Source: Embleya scabrispora | GTDB lineage: Bacteria > Actinomycetota > Actinomycetes > Streptomycetales > Streptomycetaceae | Length of the DNA stretch: 64,000 nucleotides | Assembly: GCF_002024165.1 (NCBI RefSeq) | Contig: NZ_MWQN01000001.1 | Location: 5,394,001 to 5,458,000 of the forward strand | Direction: 5' to 3' | In this document: positions 53,375-63,200 of the stretch, in pieces | Layout: every line of letters starts with the position of its first letter | Numbering within the stretch: the stretch's first letter is position 1 | The notes under the pieces: model-generated | What the model saw: the letters and a program-made list of their open reading frames with translations, nothing else | Database searches by the model: none | What the model was told of the DNA's origin: nothing | Position numbers and translations under genes: made by a program

Positions 53375-55939
53375 TCATTCCGTGGAGATCGCGGCCAGCA
53401 CGTTCATTCGCGAGGCCCGCAGCGCGGGCAGCAGGGCGGCGAGCAGGCCGACCACCCCGGCGCCGACGACCACCGCGACGATCGTCCCCCAGGGGACGGT
53501 CAGCACGTCCAGGCCCTGCGAGGCGAGCATGCGCTGCGCCGCGACACCCCAGCCGACCCCGAGCGCCAGCCCCAGGACCGCGCCGAACACGGCGATCACC
53601 GCCGACTCCAGGCGGATCATCCGCCTCAGCTGGATCCGCGACATGCCGATCGCGCGCAGCAGTCCGATCTCGCGCGTGCGCTCGATCACGGACAGCGCCA
53701 GGGTGTTCACCACCCCCAGGATCGCGATGATGATCGCCAACCCGAGCAGGCCGTAGACGAGCCGCAGAATGATGTTGGTCTGATCCTGCACCGTCTGCTT
53801 GTAGTCGGCCTGATCGCGCAGTTGTACCTGCGGGTAGGGCTTGAGCGCGGCCTCCAGCGCGGCCCGAACGGTCGAACTCTTCGCCCCGTCGGCGACGTTG
53901 GCCATGATCACCGAGTCGAGCAGGTCCGGGACGAGCTTGGCCAGCGTGTCCAGGCCGACCGCGCCGGAGCCGGCGCTCGCGACACCGATGCCCTCGTCGT
54001 CGATCACCGCACCCACCCGCAGATCGGCGGTCCGGCCGTTGGGCGTGCGCAGCGTCACCGTGCCGCCGACGCCCAGGTCGTGCTTCTTCACGTAGGACCT
54101 GGGCAGCGCGATCCGACCCGGGGCGAGCCCGTCGGGGGCGGATCCGGCGGTGTACTTCTGCTTCAACATCGCGTCGATGCCCGGATCCGCCCCGGTCACC
54201 GTGATGTTCTCGGACGATCCGTTGAACAGCACCTTCGCCTCGGTCTCGCGCTGGCGCACCACATTGCTCACGCCGGACACCTTGCGCACCGTCTCGGCCA
54301 CGTCGTGCGAGAAGTTGAGCCCGCCGTCGCTCTCCAGGGTGTAGTCGGCGCCCAGGCGCTGGTCGATCTGCTTGCCCACCGAGTCCTTCATCGACGTGGC
54401 CACTACGGACAACGAGGCGACCAGCGCCACGCCGATCATCAGCGCGGCGGCGGTGGCGCCGGTGCGGCGCGGATTGCGCAGCGCGTTTTCCCGGCTGAGC
54501 CGGCCGACTGTGCCGAACAGGCGCGGGAACGCCCCGGCGAGCCACGGGATCACGGCGCGGGCCAGAACCGGCCCGAGCACGATGAAGCCGACCAGGGTGC
54601 CGACGAGGCCGCCGGCCAGGGCGAGCCCGTGCGCCGCGTCCAGCTTGGTCGCGGAGGCGCCGATCGCCAGGCCGAGCGCGCCGAGCGCGGTGACCGCGGT
54701 GCCGCCGACGGCGCGCCCGCGCAACGACTTCACGGGCGGCGCGCCGGCCTCGCGCAGCGCCGCCATCGGGCTGACCCGGGCCGCCCGGCGCGCGGGCAGG
54801 TAGGCGGCGACCAGGGTCACCACGACCCCCACCGTGTAGGCGATGATCGGCGTCGCGGGTTTGATCACCAGCGGCGCGCCCTTGAGGTCGACCCCGAGCG
54901 ACTTCATCAGCGTCAACAGGCCCTGGGCCAGGCCGAGTCCGCCGAGCAGCCCCAGCGTGGAGCCGACCACCGCGAGCAGCGTCGCCTCCACCAGCACCGA
55001 GCGGTTCACGTCGGCCCGACCGGCGCCGATCGCGCGCATCAGGCCCAACTCGCGCGTGCGCTGGGCGACCAGCATCGAGAAGGTGTTGAAGATCAGGAAC
55101 GTGCCGACCAGGAGCGAGACGCCGGCGAAGCCGAGCAGCGCGTACTTGATCACGTCGAGCGCCTGGCCCAGATCGGCCGAGGCGTCGTCGGCCTCCTCTG
55201 TGCGGGTCCTGACGTCGACGTCCGCGCCCAGTTTGGCGACGACCCGCGCCTTCAGCTCCTTCTGGTCCACGCCGGGCTCGGCGGTCAGCGATACCGACGT
55301 CACCACGCCCGGCTTGCCGAGCAGCCGGTCACGGGCGGCGGCGCCGTCCAGGAACAGCATGGTCGTGCCGGGGTTGATCGTCTTGAAGTCGGCCAGGCCG
55401 ACCACGGTCGCGTCGAACGCGCCGGGCGCGGCGACCACGTGCACCTTGTCGCCCAACCGCACCTTGTTGTGGTCGGCCGAGTCGCTGTCCAGGATCACCT
55501 CGCCGGGACCCTGCGGCGCCTTCCCGTCCGCGAGCACGACGGAGGACTGCTTGGTGGGGAACCAGTCGGCCGCCTGTACCTGGGGGTCCGACGTCAGCCC
55601 GACCTTCTTGCCCTTTCCGTCGACCACGATCACGTTGGTGACCGTGACGTCGGGATGCGCGTCGGCCACGCCCGGCACCGAACGGGCGGCGGCGACGATC
55701 GAATCGGGCACGGTCGGCTGCTGGCCGCTCTTGCCGAGCCGGTCCTCCCGGAACTCCTTCTTCGGCTTGACCGTGACATCGGCCGCGGCGGTGCGCGAGA
55801 GTTCGTTGAACGTCTTGCCGATCGTGTCCGTGAACATCAGCGTGCCGGCCACGAACGCGACCGAGAGCAGGATCGCCAGCGCGGACAGGATCATCCGCGC
55901 CTTGTGGGCCAGGAAGCTGCGGAACGTCGCTTTGAGCAT
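53375..55939 (-). CDS. ABC exporter permease, FtsX/MacB-like (duplicated FtsX domain)
   Basis: An 854-residue membrane protein with two FtsX-type modules. The N-terminal helix (HKARMILSALAILLSVAFVAGTLMF) is followed by a large extracytoplasmic domain, three membrane segments, a central hydrophobic region, and the same pattern repeated. This is the layout of single-chain peptide or lipid exporters that pair with a LolD-like ATPase. It starts nine bases after the ATPase gene, so they form one transcription unit. Confidence 0.92.
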   Translation of the reverse strand: MLKATFRSFLAHKARMILSALAILLSVAFVAGTLMFTDTIGKTFNELSRTAAADVTVKPKKEFREDRLGKSGQQPTVPDSIVAAARSVPGVADAHPDVTVTNVIVVDGKGKKVGLTSDPQVQAADWFPTKQSSVVLADGKAPQGPGEVILDSDSADHNKVRLGDKVHVVAAPGAFDATVVGLADFKTINPGTTMLFLDGAAARDRLLGKPGVVTSVSLTAEPGVDQKELKARVVAKLGADVDVRTRTEEADDASADLGQALDVIKYALLGFAGVSLLVGTFLIFNTFSMLVAQRTRELGLMRAIGAGRADVNRSVLVEATLLAVVGSTLGLLGGLGLAQGLLTLMKSLGVDLKGAPLVIKPATPIIAYTVGVVVTLVAAYLPARRAARVSPMAALREAGAPPVKSLRGRAVGGTAVTALGALGLAIGASATKLDAAHGLALAGGLVGTLVGFIVLGPVLARAVIPWLAGAFPRLFGTVGRLSRENALRNPRRTGATAAALMIGVALVASLSVVATSMKDSVGKQIDQRLGADYTLESDGGLNFSHDVAETVRKVSGVSNVVRQRETEAKVLFNGSSENITVTGADPGIDAMLKQKYTAGSAPDGLAPGRIALPRSYVKKHDLGVGGTVTLRTPNGRTADLRVGAVIDDEGIGVASAGSGAVGLDTLAKLVPDLLDSVIMANVADGAKSSTVRAALEAALKPYPQVQLRDQADYKQTVQDQTNIILRLVYGLLGLAIIIAILGVVNTLALSVIERTREIGLLRAIGMSRIQLRRMIRLESAVIAVFGAVLGLALGVGWGVAAQRMLASQGLDVLTVPWGTIVAVVVGAGVVGLLAALLPALRASRMNVLAAISTE

Positions 55940-55948
55940 GTCGGCGCC

Positions 55949-56785
55949 TCAGTTCGCGGAGCGGGCGAAGCGCTGCATGCGCGCGAGCACGGTGTCGGCC
56001 GTCGGCGACAACATCTCGTCCACGACCCGACCGTCGGCCAGGAACAACACCCGTTCCGCGTAGGAGGCCGCGTTCGGATCGTGGGTGACCATCACGATGG
56101 TCTGGCCCAGGTCGTAGACGCTGCTGCGCAGGAAGCCCAGGACCTCGGCGCCGGAGCGCGAGTCGAGGTTGCCGGTCGGCTCGTCGCCGAAGATGATCTG
56201 CGGTTTGCTCGCCAGCGCGCGGGCGCACGCGACACGTTGCTGCTGGCCGCCGGACAACTCGCTCGGCCGGTGCCGAAGCCGGTCCCGCAGGCCGACGGTC
56301 TCGATGACGGTGTCGAGCCAGGCCCTGTCGGGCTTGACCCCCGCGATGTCCATCGGGAGCGTGATGTTCTCCAACGCGGTGAGCGTGGGCAGCAGGTTGA
56401 AGGCCTGGAAGATGAAGCCGATTTGATCCCGCCGCAGCCTGGTCAGGTCCCGGTCCTTGAGCCCGGTGATCTCGGTGTCCCCGATCCAGCTCTGTCCGGA
56501 GGTCACCGAGTCGAGGCCGGCCAGGCAGTGCATGAGGGTGGACTTGCCGGACCCGGAGGGGCCCATGATCGCGGTGAACCTGCCGCGGCCGATCTCCACG
56601 TCGACCTCGTCGAGCGCGACCACGCGGGTCTCACCCTCGCCGTACCACTTGGTCAGCGCTCGGGAACTGGCCGCACTGCCCTTGGCCCGATCCTCGTGAT
56701 CGATGCGCCGGTACGCGTCGGGTTCGGCGGGCCCACCCGACGGGGAGGTCGGGGTCGGGGGGCGCCGGCGGATTCCGGGAGACAT
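55949..56785 (-). CDS. ABC transporter ATP-binding protein (LolD/MacB type)
   Basis: A 278-residue ATPase. It has Walker [20 protein letters not shown], the Q-loop, the signature [15 protein letters not shown], Walker [14 protein letters not shown] and the switch histidine in MVTHDP. An N-terminal basic extension of about 40 residues precedes the domain. It powers the adjacent FtsX-type permease. The two-component pair downstream suggests a sensing-and-export module, as in BceAB/BceRS systems. Confidence 0.94.
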   Translation of the reverse strand: MSPGIRRRPPTPTSPSGGPAEPDAYRRIDHEDRAKGSAASSRALTKWYGEGETRVVALDEVDVEIGRGRFTAIMGPSGSGKSTLMHCLAGLDSVTSGQSWIGDTEITGLKDRDLTRLRRDQIGFIFQAFNLLPTLTALENITLPMDIAGVKPDRAWLDTVIETVGLRDRLRHRPSELSGGQQQRVACARALASKPQIIFGDEPTGNLDSRSGAEVLGFLRSSVYDLGQTIVMVTHDPNAASYAERVLFLADGRVVDEMLSPTADTVLARMQRFARSAN

Positions 56786-56909
56786 GCGGGGTGCTCCTTG
56801 CGGTGGGGTCCTGACTACCTCCCCAGCCTTCGCCCCGGGCGGGTGCGCCCGATAGCCGCGAACGTGGCCACCGCTGTCACTAAAGTTGCATCCAGGATTT
56901 CCTTTGTTG

Positions 56910-57230
56910 TCACGCCGTCGATGTCAGGCGAGCCAGCACCAACCCGCCCACGATCAGCGCCAGCGCCGCGATCCGTCCCGCGCTCAGCGCGTCGTGCTGG
57001 ATGGTGATGCCGAGGGTGATCGCACCGACGGTCCCGATCCCGGTGAACGCGGCGTACGCGGTGCCCACCGGCAGGTCCCGCATGGCCACCGACAGCAGAT
57101 AGACCGCCGTCGCGCCGAGCAGGAAGCAGATCACGGTCGGCAGCGGCTTGGTGAATCCCTCGGTCGGCTTGATGCTCTGCGACCACACGACCTCGACGAG
57201 GCCCGCCGCGAGCAGGATCAACCACGCCAT
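56910..57230 (-). CDS. Small multidrug resistance (SMR) family transporter, SugE/Gdx-like
   Basis: A 106-residue four-helix transporter. The conserved membrane glutamate is in LVEVVWSQS, and LPVGTAYAAFTGIGTVGA is the central signature. SugE/Gdx members export guanidinium-type or quaternary compounds. The ATG shares one base with the azoreductase stop (TGATG), so the two are coupled. Confidence 0.9.
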   Translation of the reverse strand: MAWLILLAAGLVEVVWSQSIKPTEGFTKPLPTVICFLLGATAVYLLSVAMRDLPVGTAYAAFTGIGTVGAITLGITIQHDALSAGRIAALALIVGGLVLARLTSTA

Positions 57231-57889
57231 CAGTACCCCTCCACGAGTGAGCGTCCCAGTTCCGCGGCGCGCTCCAGCGCCTCCGCGTGCGAGGAACGGT
57301 GCTGCTCGAGCCGCCCGGCCAGCGCCGGGTCGACGAGCGAGTTGGTCAGTTCGGTACCGAGCACGATCGCGTCCGTGACGGCGTAGTGCCCGGTGAAGAA
57401 GTCCAGGAGATAGCGCGTCTGGTGGTCGAACGGGGCCCGAGGGGTGCCCGGCAGATACGACCCGCCGCGTGCGGAGGCGACCACGAAACGACGCGGCGCG
57501 AGCGACATCTTCGGGAAGGTGACCTGGTCGATCCACGCCTTGAGCTGCGCGGACACGCCGAAGTTGTACATCGGCGCGCCGATCAACACGACGTCCGCGG
57601 CGACCAGTTGGGCCAGGAGCGGTTCGACCGTGGCCCACGCCTTGCGCTGCTCGGGCGTGCGCACGGCCTGCGGGTAGTCGGCGATCGTGGTGATCCCCTC
57701 GCGCAACATCGTGTCGCAGATCTCGGTCCACGCCTGGTCGATCGGCGGGACCGGCCGCGCGGTGAGGTCCCGGTAGGTGTACTCGGCGTCCGACCGCGCG
57801 CCGCGCCAGGCGTCGGCGAAGGCGGCGCCCAGGGCTCGCGAGAACGAGTCGGCGCGGGCACTGGAGTCGAGGTGGAGCAGGCGAGGCAT
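57230..57889 (-). CDS. FMN-dependent NADH-azoreductase (flavodoxin-2 fold)
   Basis: A 219-residue reductase of quinones and azo compounds. It has the LHLDSSARADSFSRALG phosphate-binding start, the PMYNFGVSAQLKAWIDQV motif, and the ARGGSYLPGT region. The ATG at 57889 follows GGGAG; the GTG two codons earlier is less likely. It forms an operon with the SMR transporter and is divergent from a TetR gene with three shared operators. Confidence 0.93.
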   Translation of the reverse strand: MPRLLHLDSSARADSFSRALGAAFADAWRGARSDAEYTYRDLTARPVPPIDQAWTEICDTMLREGITTIADYPQAVRTPEQRKAWATVEPLLAQLVAADVVLIGAPMYNFGVSAQLKAWIDQVTFPKMSLAPRRFVVASARGGSYLPGTPRAPFDHQTRYLLDFFTGHYAVTDAIVLGTELTNSLVDPALAGRLEQHRSSHAEALERAAELGRSLVEGY

Positions 57890-57906
57890 GGTCACTCCCG
57901 AGAGCT

Positions 57907-58013
57907 AAGTGGACGGGCTGTCCGCTTCATCGACGCGACCATAACAGGCAAGCGGACGGACCGTCCACTTAATCGGCCGCGCCGCCTCGGATAAATGGAC
58001 GACGTGTCCACTT
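57907..58013. promoter_or_regulatory. Three evenly spaced 21-bp TetR-type operators
   Basis: Sites at 57907-57927, 57950-57970 and 57993-58013 share the form AAGTGGAC-N5-GTCCACTT with one or two changes each. Their centres (57917, 57960, 58003) are exactly 43 bp apart, about four helical turns. They fill the divergent promoter between azoreductase and TetR, so cooperative or looping repression is likely. Confidence 0.85.
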
Positions 58014-58032
58014 GCTGGTTAGGGTGGGGATC

Positions 58033-58941
58033 ATGACGAAACGCACCGACTTGCTCACCGGTCTCCCGGTCGCCGCGGACGGTGCGGCGCCGCCACGGGA
58101 ACGTGCGGACGCCGCCCGCAACCGGGCCCGCGTGCTGGCCGCGGCCGAGGAGTTGTTCGCGACCGGCGATCCGGCCGAGGTCACGATGGAGGACATCGCC
58201 AAGGCGGCCGGCATCGGCCGCGGCACGCTCTATCGCCGCTATCCGGACCGGGCCTCCATCGCCCGCGCCCTCCTCGACGAACACGAGCGCGCGCTGCAAC
58301 ACGAGATCCTGCGCGGCGCACCGCCGTTGGGTCCCGACGAGCCGGACCCGGCGGCCCGCCTGGCGGCCTTCTACGCGGCGATGGTCGACTTGCTGGAGCG
58401 GCACGTACACCTGCTCCTGGGCGCCGAGGCGGGCAGCGCCCGCTACCGAACGGGCGCGTACGCGTTCTGGCACACGCACGTACGGATCCTGGCCGCGAAC
58501 ACCCCCGACCCGACAACCCTCGCCGACGTGCTCCTCGCCCCGCTGGCCCCGGAGCTGTACCGCCGCCAACGCGACCAGCACATCGAACCGACCCGGATCA
58601 AGGCAACACTGACGGCACTGGCGCATGCGATGTTGGCGGGGGTGTGGGGGAGGGGGTGGGGGTGGGGTAGGGGGGCGGAGCCGTGCCTGGGTGGGGGTTT
58701 CGGTGCTGGGGGGTGGGCGGCGGTTGTTGGGGCGGGGGGTGAGGTGAGGGGGTGGGTGCAGGTCGGGTGGATGGGCGGCGGGGGCGGGGGCGGGGGGTCG
58801 CCGGCGTGTGTGTCGGGAGGGGGATCGGGGGTGAGGCGCGGTGCTGGGGTGAGGCGCGGCGGGGAGTCGGGGTCGTGGGGCGAGCCAGAGGGCAGGCGGA
58901 GTCGTGGGGTGAGGTGCGGCGGGGGCGGAGTCGCGGGGTGA
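58033..58941 (+). CDS. TetR family regulator with abnormal glycine-rich C-terminal extension
   Basis: The first ~200 residues form an ordinary TetR regulator: helix-turn-helix VTMEDIAKAAGIGRGTLYRRYPDRASIARALL and a ligand domain ending in TLTALAHAMLAGVW. The frame then runs through about 100 more residues of glycine/tryptophan/arginine-rich low-complexity sequence encoded by G-tracts, giving 302 residues against a usual 190-210. A stop in another frame (TAG at about 58668) suggests a slip in a G-run removed the normal end. The ATG at 58033 starts just after the third operator. Confidence 0.82.
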   Translation: MTKRTDLLTGLPVAADGAAPPRERADAARNRARVLAAAEELFATGDPAEVTMEDIAKAAGIGRGTLYRRYPDRASIARALLDEHERALQHEILRGAPPLGPDEPDPAARLAAFYAAMVDLLERHVHLLLGAEAGSARYRTGAYAFWHTHVRILAANTPDPTTLADVLLAPLAPELYRRQRDQHIEPTRIKATLTALAHAMLAGVWGRGWGWGRGAEPCLGGGFGAGGWAAVVGAGGEVRGWVQVGWMGGGGGGGGSPACVSGGGSGVRRGAGVRRGGESGSWGEPEGRRSRGVRCGGGGVAG

Positions 58942-59025
58942 GCGCGACAGAAAGCCGAAGAGGCGAAGCGGGCAAGGCGGGAGGCCGGAGTCGCGAAGTG
59001 GGCACGGCGGGAAGCCGAAGTCGTG
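58640..59025. repeat. G-rich low-complexity flank of the repeat island, with a G-quadruplex motif
   Basis: About 385 bases of strongly G-rich plus strand, overlapping the TetR extension. At 58773-58797 there are four G-runs of three to six bases with short loops, a canonical quadruplex pattern. The right flank of the island (about 59880-60010) is C-rich, mirroring this on the other strand. Confidence 0.6.
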
Positions 59026-59027
59026 TC

Positions 59028-59588
59028 GGCGGCGGCGGCTTTTTATTGGGCGCTTCGCGCCGGCTCGCGAGGGACCACTTTTTCTCTCCCCCGCTTCGCT
59101 CCTCCGAGAAAAAGCGGCCCCTCGCTCGGGGTCGGCTGTCCCTCCGCTTCGCTCCGGGCCATCCGACCCACAAAACCGCGGCTCCGCCGCTCTCCGCGCT
59201 TCGCGCGTCGATCACCACCTCGACCAGGGTCGTGGGCGCTGACGCGCCGACGGGATGCACCAACGACTCGGCCCACCGGGCAAGGCCCACATCGCGGCGG
59301 TGGCCAGGTGGGGTGGGACGCGCGTCGTGTCGCGAGCCTGGCCTCCCCGCCCCTCACCCCCGTGGCGCGTCAGCGCCCACGACCCAGGCCGCCCACGCGA
59401 TCGACGCGCGCAGCGCGGAGAGCGGCGGAGCCGCCGCTTGTCTTTTGGGCTGGGCGACCCGGAGCGAAGCGGAGGGGCGCACAGCCGCGAGCGGGGTGCC
59501 GCTTTTCTGCGGAGGAGCGAAGCGGGGGAGCAGAAAAGCGGTGCCTCGCGAGCCGGCGCGGAGCGCCCAACAAAAAGCCGCCGCCGCC
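59028..59588. repeat. Large imperfect inverted repeat (~221 and 225 bp arms) with covarying internal hairpins
   Basis: The left arm (59028-59248) and right arm (59364-59588) are imperfect reverse complements around a 115-bp spacer. Both contain internal small hairpins built on CCGCTTCGCTCC and GGCTCCGCCGC. In the left arm a 9-bp stem (CTTTTTCTC, 59078-59086, with 59106-59114) closes a 19-base loop. In the right arm a 12-bp stem (59499-59510 with 59530-59541) closes the exact reverse complement of that loop. The stems differ by three compensated pairs. Confidence 0.8.
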
Positions 59589-59641
59589 AACACGACTCCG
59601 GCCCGCCCCTGCGCTCCCGCCGCGACTCCGGCCCAGCCCGC

Positions 59642-59877
59642 TGCTCGCTCTGCGTCTTCGGCTCTCGCGCTGCTCACTTCGCGCCTTCGGCTTCCTGCCG
59701 TGCTCGCTCTGCGTCTTCGGCTCTCGCGCTGCTCACTTCGCGCCTTCGGCTTCCTGCCGTGCTCGCTCTGCGTCTTCGGCTCTCGCGCTGCTCCCGCCGC
59801 GACTCCGGCCCAGCCCGCTGCTCGCTCTGCGTCTTCGGCTCTCGCGCCGCTCACTTCGCGCCTTCGGCTTCCCGCCC
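59642..59877. repeat. Tandem repeat, four 59-bp units
   Basis: TGCTCGCTCTGCGTCTTCGG begins at 59642, 59701, 59760 and 59819, exactly 59 bases apart. The first two units are almost identical; the third has a different right half of the same length. The period is not a multiple of three, so it is not a protein repeat. It contains many TCTTCGG and CTTCGC hairpin-forming words like those of the inverted repeat. Confidence 0.85.
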
Positions 59878-60217
59878 CGCTCACCCCGCAACTCCACCCC
59901 GCCGCGCCTCACCCCGCGACCCCCGCCCCGCCCCGCCCCGACCGCACCACCCCGCCCAGCCCCACCCCGCCCCGCCCCAGCCAAAACGACGCCTCCATCG
60001 GCACCAAAACGTCCCAACCACCCCACACGCGACCCATCTCTCCGCCCATCGCTCCACCCATCCGCGCTCGCCCCAACCCGCCCCTGCGCCCCGGTTCCCG
60101 CTCGACGGCCCAGCGCGGGGCCCGTTCGTCAAGCCCAGGCGACTCAACCATCGGGCGCTCATACTGGGTGTCACGGCTTGGAGTGCACGGGCGACCTGGG
60201 GATCGGGGCGGAGCGCG

Positions 60218-63200
60218 GTGGATCCGGTGCAGGGGCGGTTGTTGGCGACGGCGATCGGGGGTGCGTTGCGGCGGTTGACGGCGCCGCCGGCGGGGGCGCG
60301 GCTCGTGGACGTGCCCGTGCGGATGGGTGGGCGGGTGGCGCGGCGGCGGGAGCGGCGCGAGGTGCGTACCGCCGACGTGGATCGGCTGACCCGCACGCTG
60401 ACCCTTCGACTGGCCGACGTCGAGCCGGACTTCGCCCGCCTGGCGCCGGCCGAGGGTGAGCGCATCGTCGCGGCGGTCGTGCGTACCCTCGGCGGCACGG
60501 TGACCATGGACGACGTCCAGGCCGCGGGCCTGGATCCGGCCGCGCTGCGGGGCCGGATGGAGGCCCGCGCCGAGGCGTCGGCGGAGCGCGCGGCGCCGCT
60601 GTACGGGGTGTTGCTCGACGAGTGTTGCGCGCAGATCGTGGACTTCTTCACCAAGCAGCCGGAATTCCTGGCCCGGACCATGGTCGAACAGGCGTCCGGC
60701 CAGGCCGAGTTGTTACGCCGCGTGCCGGAAGCGGAGGCGGTGGACGAGGAGTTCGCCCGACGCTACCGCGCCGGCCTCCGGGCGAAATTGGACCGGGCCA
60801 GGCTGTTCGGGGTGACCGAACTCGACCCCGAGGACAGCACATACGAGTTGACCACGGCCTACGTGAGCCTCGTGGTGCAGACCCGCCGCGAACCCGGGCC
60901 GCTGCGGCGGTGGGACGACGAGGCGGTGCAGGCGGACACCGCGCGCAGCCTCCTCGAGGACGCGCTCGCCCGCCGCGACCGCTTGGTCCTCGAAGGCCCG
61001 GCCGGGTCGGGCAAGAGCACGCTGCTGCGCCGGCTCGCGGTGCATGTGGCCTCGGGCGATCTCCCGGACCGGCTGGCGTCCTGGGCCGGGCGCGTGCCGT
61101 TCCTGCTGAAACTGCGGGCGATGGTGGTGGACGACCGGCTGGTGCTGCCCGATGTCGCCGACTTCGTCACCGCGTCCGGGTCGACGCTGGGCGGCGAGCA
61201 GCCGCCGGGGTGGGCGGCCCGCCGGCTGCGGGCGGGGCGGGCCGTGGTCTTCGTCGACGGCTTGGACGAACTGCCCGAGGAGCACCGGGCGGACGCTCTC
61301 GACTGGGTGGAACAGCTGTGTGTGGACTACCCGGACGCGGCCTACCTGCTCACCTCCCGACCCCGGGTGTTGTCCGAGCGACGGCATCGGCGATTCCGGC
61401 AGGCGGGCTTCGTCGCCGGTGAACTCCAGCCCATGTCGAGCGCGCAGGTCGAACTGTTCGTCGACCGCTGGCACCGCGCCCAGCCCGGAGACCCGGACGA
61501 TCTCGCGGCCTGCGCCGAGCAGTTGAAGCACACCCTGGACAGCCGCCGGGACTTGGCCCGACTCGGCACGAACCCGCTGTTGTGCGCGCTGATGTGCGCC
61601 CTGCACCGTCACGCCGACCAGGCCCTCCCCGAGGGCCGCACCGAGTTGTACCGCTCGGCGATGGCGATGCTGCTCGGCGGCCGGGAACGAGCCCGGCGCA
61701 TCTCCACCGGCCGGGTGCGTCTCCAGCCGACGCAGATGGAGAAGATACTGGCGGCGCTGGCGATGTGGATGACGCTCAACGGCCGCCGGTCGATCCCGGA
61801 TCGGGTCGCGGTGTCCTGCGTGACCGACGCGCTGACCCGTTTCCGACAGACGACCGAACCGCCCTACACCGCACGGGAGGTGCTGGACAGCCTGGTCGAC
61901 CGCAGCGGCCTCCTCCAGGAACCGGAGTCGGCCGTCCTCGAGTTCCGGCACGCGAGCTTCCAGGACTACCTGGCGGCACTGGAGATCATCCGCTCGGAGC
62001 ACGTCGACCATCTGATCAACCACGCGCACGACCCGCTCTACCACGACGTCCTGATCATGGCGGTCGCCCGGACCCAGGACGACCCGTCGCGACAGCGGGA
62101 GTTGCTGGACGGTTTGATCGCGCGAGCGGAGACGGACGAGGAGCATCGTGCCCGGTTGTGGCTGCTCGGCGTCGCGTGTGTGTCCGGAGCGGGCATGGTG
62201 GACCCGGAGCCCGCGGCCCGGTTCCGGGAGGAGACCGCCAAGCTGCTGCCTCCGCAGGACGCGCGTGCGGCGGAGGATTTGGCCACCGCGGGGGAGTTCG
62301 TGCTCGATCTCCTCGCGGACCTGACCCGGACGCAGCGAGTCTCGGACGAGATCGCGACGAATATCGTGCGGGTGGCGCGCCGAATCGGAGGCGAGGCGAC
62401 GATCCCGCTGCTGCGTCGATTGTGTGACCGGGACTCGACCCGGATCCGCCTGCAACTGTTGGGAATGTGGGAAACCCTCACGGATCGGGAGCGCTACTAC
62501 GAAACGGTCTTGACCCACGTCAGGATCGACGACTGTCATGTGCCGATCCCCGATCCGGCGGCTCTGGGACTGCTCGCCGGACGTCCGGACGTGCGGAGCA
62601 TCAACCTCCCGGCCGAACTGTCGGAGCTTCCCGTGTCGGCGCTCGCCGCGCTTCCGCGGCTCGATGCGCTCGGAGTCGCCGACACCTCGATCACCGACCT
62701 CGGCCCGCTGGCCGAACTGCCGCAGGTCACCTCGTTGACGCTCGGCCCCGCACAGCGCGCGGAGCCGGCGCTGTTGGCCCCCCTGCCGTGGATCACCGCC
62801 TTGCACTTCAACGGTGACCGCTTGGTGGGGAGTGTGCGCGTCCTGCCGGAGGCGCCGAACCTGAGCCACATCTATCTACACGACACGGGCGTTCGAGACC
62901 TGTCGGGTCTGACGAAGTACCCGAACCTGCGCATGCTGGGCATGGTTTCCACCCCGGCCACCGACCTGGGCGCACTACGCGACTCACCCACGCTCGAAAC
63001 GTTGCTGATCGACGGATCCCTGGTGACGGACCTCTCCCCGCTGATCGACCTGCCACGCCTTACCCACGTGGGCATCGCCGCGTGCCCGGTAACCGACCTG
63101 AGCCCCCTGGCCGACCTCCCGGCCCTGGAGTGGCTGCGGATCGACAAGACACAGCGGGACCACCTCGGCGCGCTCGCCGACCGGGTCACCGAAGGCCGAC

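Noticed and set aside
53348-57007. 1,219-codon frame on the plus strand opposite the ABC exporter
   Set aside because: It is an antisense shadow; the minus strand has unambiguous FtsX and ABC motifs.
59642-59877. Possible CRISPR array
   Set aside because: The 59-bp units are contiguous with no unique spacers, and there are no cas genes.
59255-60217. Upstream extension of the NLR protein through the repeat island
   Set aside because: The frame is open, but the residues are low-complexity repeats. The conserved part begins at GTG 60218 with its own ribosome site.
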